From Calditrichota bacterium (GTDB taxonomy: Bacteria > Electryoneota > RPQS01): a DNA stretch of 6,209 nucleotides. The DNA lies in NCBI GenBank assembly GCA_020057985.1, contig JAGVEU010000364.1, positions 1 through 6,209 of the forward strand. Reading direction: 5' to 3'. The position numbers and the translations under genes are program-made. The notes under the pieces were generated by a model, which was not told the DNA's origin, ran no database searches, and worked only from the letters and a program-made list of their open reading frames with translations. Shown here in pieces: positions 5,755-6,209 of the stretch. The stretch's first letter is position 1, and each line of letters begins with the position of its first letter.

Positions 5755-6120
5755 ATGAGACTTGATAGAATTCTCCAGGCGATGCTCCCGCATGACGAGC
5801 ACTTCTTCGGTCTGTTTGAGGAATCCGCACAGAACATCGTGTTGGCCTCAGAAATATTGCAGAAACTTCCATTGGCTACGACGAATGAAGAACGCGTGCG
5901 AATCATCGAACAGATCAAAGACTACGAACACGATGGAGATGCGGTCACGCACAAGATATTTTCGGAGTTGAGCAGCACGTTCGTCACACCGTTCGACGCG
6001 GAAGATATTCATGTGCTGGCGTCGGCGTTGGATGATATTCTGGACAATATTGACGGCAGCGCGGGACGATTTCTTCTCTATAAGGTTAGCTACTGCCCTC
6101 CCGAAATGATGATGTTATAG
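5755..6120 (+). CDS. DUF47/PhoU-like phosphate-transport accessory protein, truncated to its first half
   Basis: The 121 residues start MRLDRILQAMLPHDEHFFGLFEE, the typical opening of DUF47 (TIGR00153-type) proteins, so ATG 5755 is the natural start; an in-frame TGA lies just upstream at 5740-5742. Family signatures follow: KDYEHDGDAVTHKIF (56-69), TFVTPFDAEDIHVLASALDDILDNIDG (75-101) and the helix breaker SAGRFLLYK. The acidic EHDGD and D..DD...D motifs are those of the first PhoU-like three-helix bundle, thought to bind metal. Family members are about 200-220 residues and usually sit beside a Pit-type phosphate permease, acting at the cytoplasmic face. Here the reading ends after PPEMMML with TAG, at about 55% of normal length. 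None of the three forward frames beyond resembles the missing second bundle, so the gene is probably disrupted and non-functional. The ribosome binding site is weak. Confidence 0.8.
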   Translation: MRLDRILQAMLPHDEHFFGLFEESAQNIVLASEILQKLPLATTNEERVRIIEQIKDYEHDGDAVTHKIFSELSSTFVTPFDAEDIHVLASALDDILDNIDGSAGRFLLYKVSYCPPEMMML

Positions 6121-6209
6121 TGTTTCTTAAAAAGGTTCCGACATGTTGAGTCGGAATGTCCGTTTGGTGCGTATCAGGGGGTATGAAAGCCATAAAACCC
6201 ACCCAAGAC
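6121..6209. other. Unidentified sequence replacing the 3' half of the DUF47 gene; possible insertion-element end
   Basis: The last 89 bases have no coding continuity with the DUF47 gene in any forward frame. They contain a strong hairpin, TTCCGAC (6136-6142) and GTCGGAA (6150-6156) with a 7-base loop, about 16 bases past the break. Elements of the IS200/IS605 type carry subterminal hairpins and insert next to short tetranucleotides, and TTAT precedes the junction, but no transposase is visible, so this remains a guess. A terminator or an assembly join are alternatives. Confidence 0.3.

Noticed and set aside
5762..5971. A plus-strand frame starting just inside the DUF47 gene
   Set aside because: It is a shifted reading of the DUF47 gene, rich in Arg, Ser and Cys, while the DUF47 frame has clear family motifs.
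6167..6171. GTGCG after a hairpin, as at the 5' end of a group IIC intron
   Set aside because: The following bases do not continue the group II start in a convincing way, the DUF47 break lies before the hairpin, and too little sequence remains to test further domains.

Overview
The window (roughly half G+C) looks like a chromosomal stretch from a Gram-negative bacterium, most likely an uncultured lineage of the Fibrobacteres-Chlorobi-Bacteroidetes (FCB) superphylum. The evidence is the style of the proteins: a TonB-type inner-membrane anchor with the N-terminus typical of that group, a surface beta-barrel candidate with a 'DTV...DTV...DTI' linker, the Bacteroidetes-like form of the DUF47/PhoU-like protein, and weak or absent Shine-Dalgarno sequences before most genes. 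This is a judgement from pattern recognition, not from a database search.

Layout: a lipoprotein gene with 30-residue helical repeats runs leftwards off the left edge (1-326, minus). A gene-poor spacer of about 700 bases follows (327-1021). It holds a plausible minus-strand promoter, GTCAA repeats, a 9-bp inverted repeat, a perfect 12-bp palindrome, a possible 52-codon membrane microprotein and two stem-loops ahead of the next operon. Then come three plus-strand genes that look co-transcribed: a TonB-like energy-transducer-type protein (1022-2236), an exported tetratricopeptide-repeat protein (2262-3620) and an outer-membrane beta-barrel candidate (3656-5479). After a 275-base spacer there is a DUF47/PhoU-like phosphate-transport accessory gene (5755-6120). 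It keeps only about its first half, and the last 89 bases cannot be read as its continuation.

The most unusual signal is a pair of related, structured intergenic elements (about 3674-3787 and 5538-5634). Each has a TTGCGAT / ATCGCAA outer stem, an inner GATTC / GRGTC hairpin and a conserved right flank ending at the same spacing before an ATGAAyATC-like start. In copy 2 the ATG is intact and opens a 27-codon reading frame. In copy 1 one G is missing, so the start codon that would give the outer-membrane protein a normal signal peptide is absent. The only in-frame ATG lies upstream of the element. This points either to a sequencing error or to real start-codon loss with translation through the element.

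Functionally, the three-gene block reads as an envelope module: an inner-membrane anchored protein spanning the periplasm, a periplasmic TPR scaffold and an outer-membrane barrel. No ExbB/ExbD motor genes lie in the window, and the C-terminal domain of the TonB-like protein is not one I recognise.
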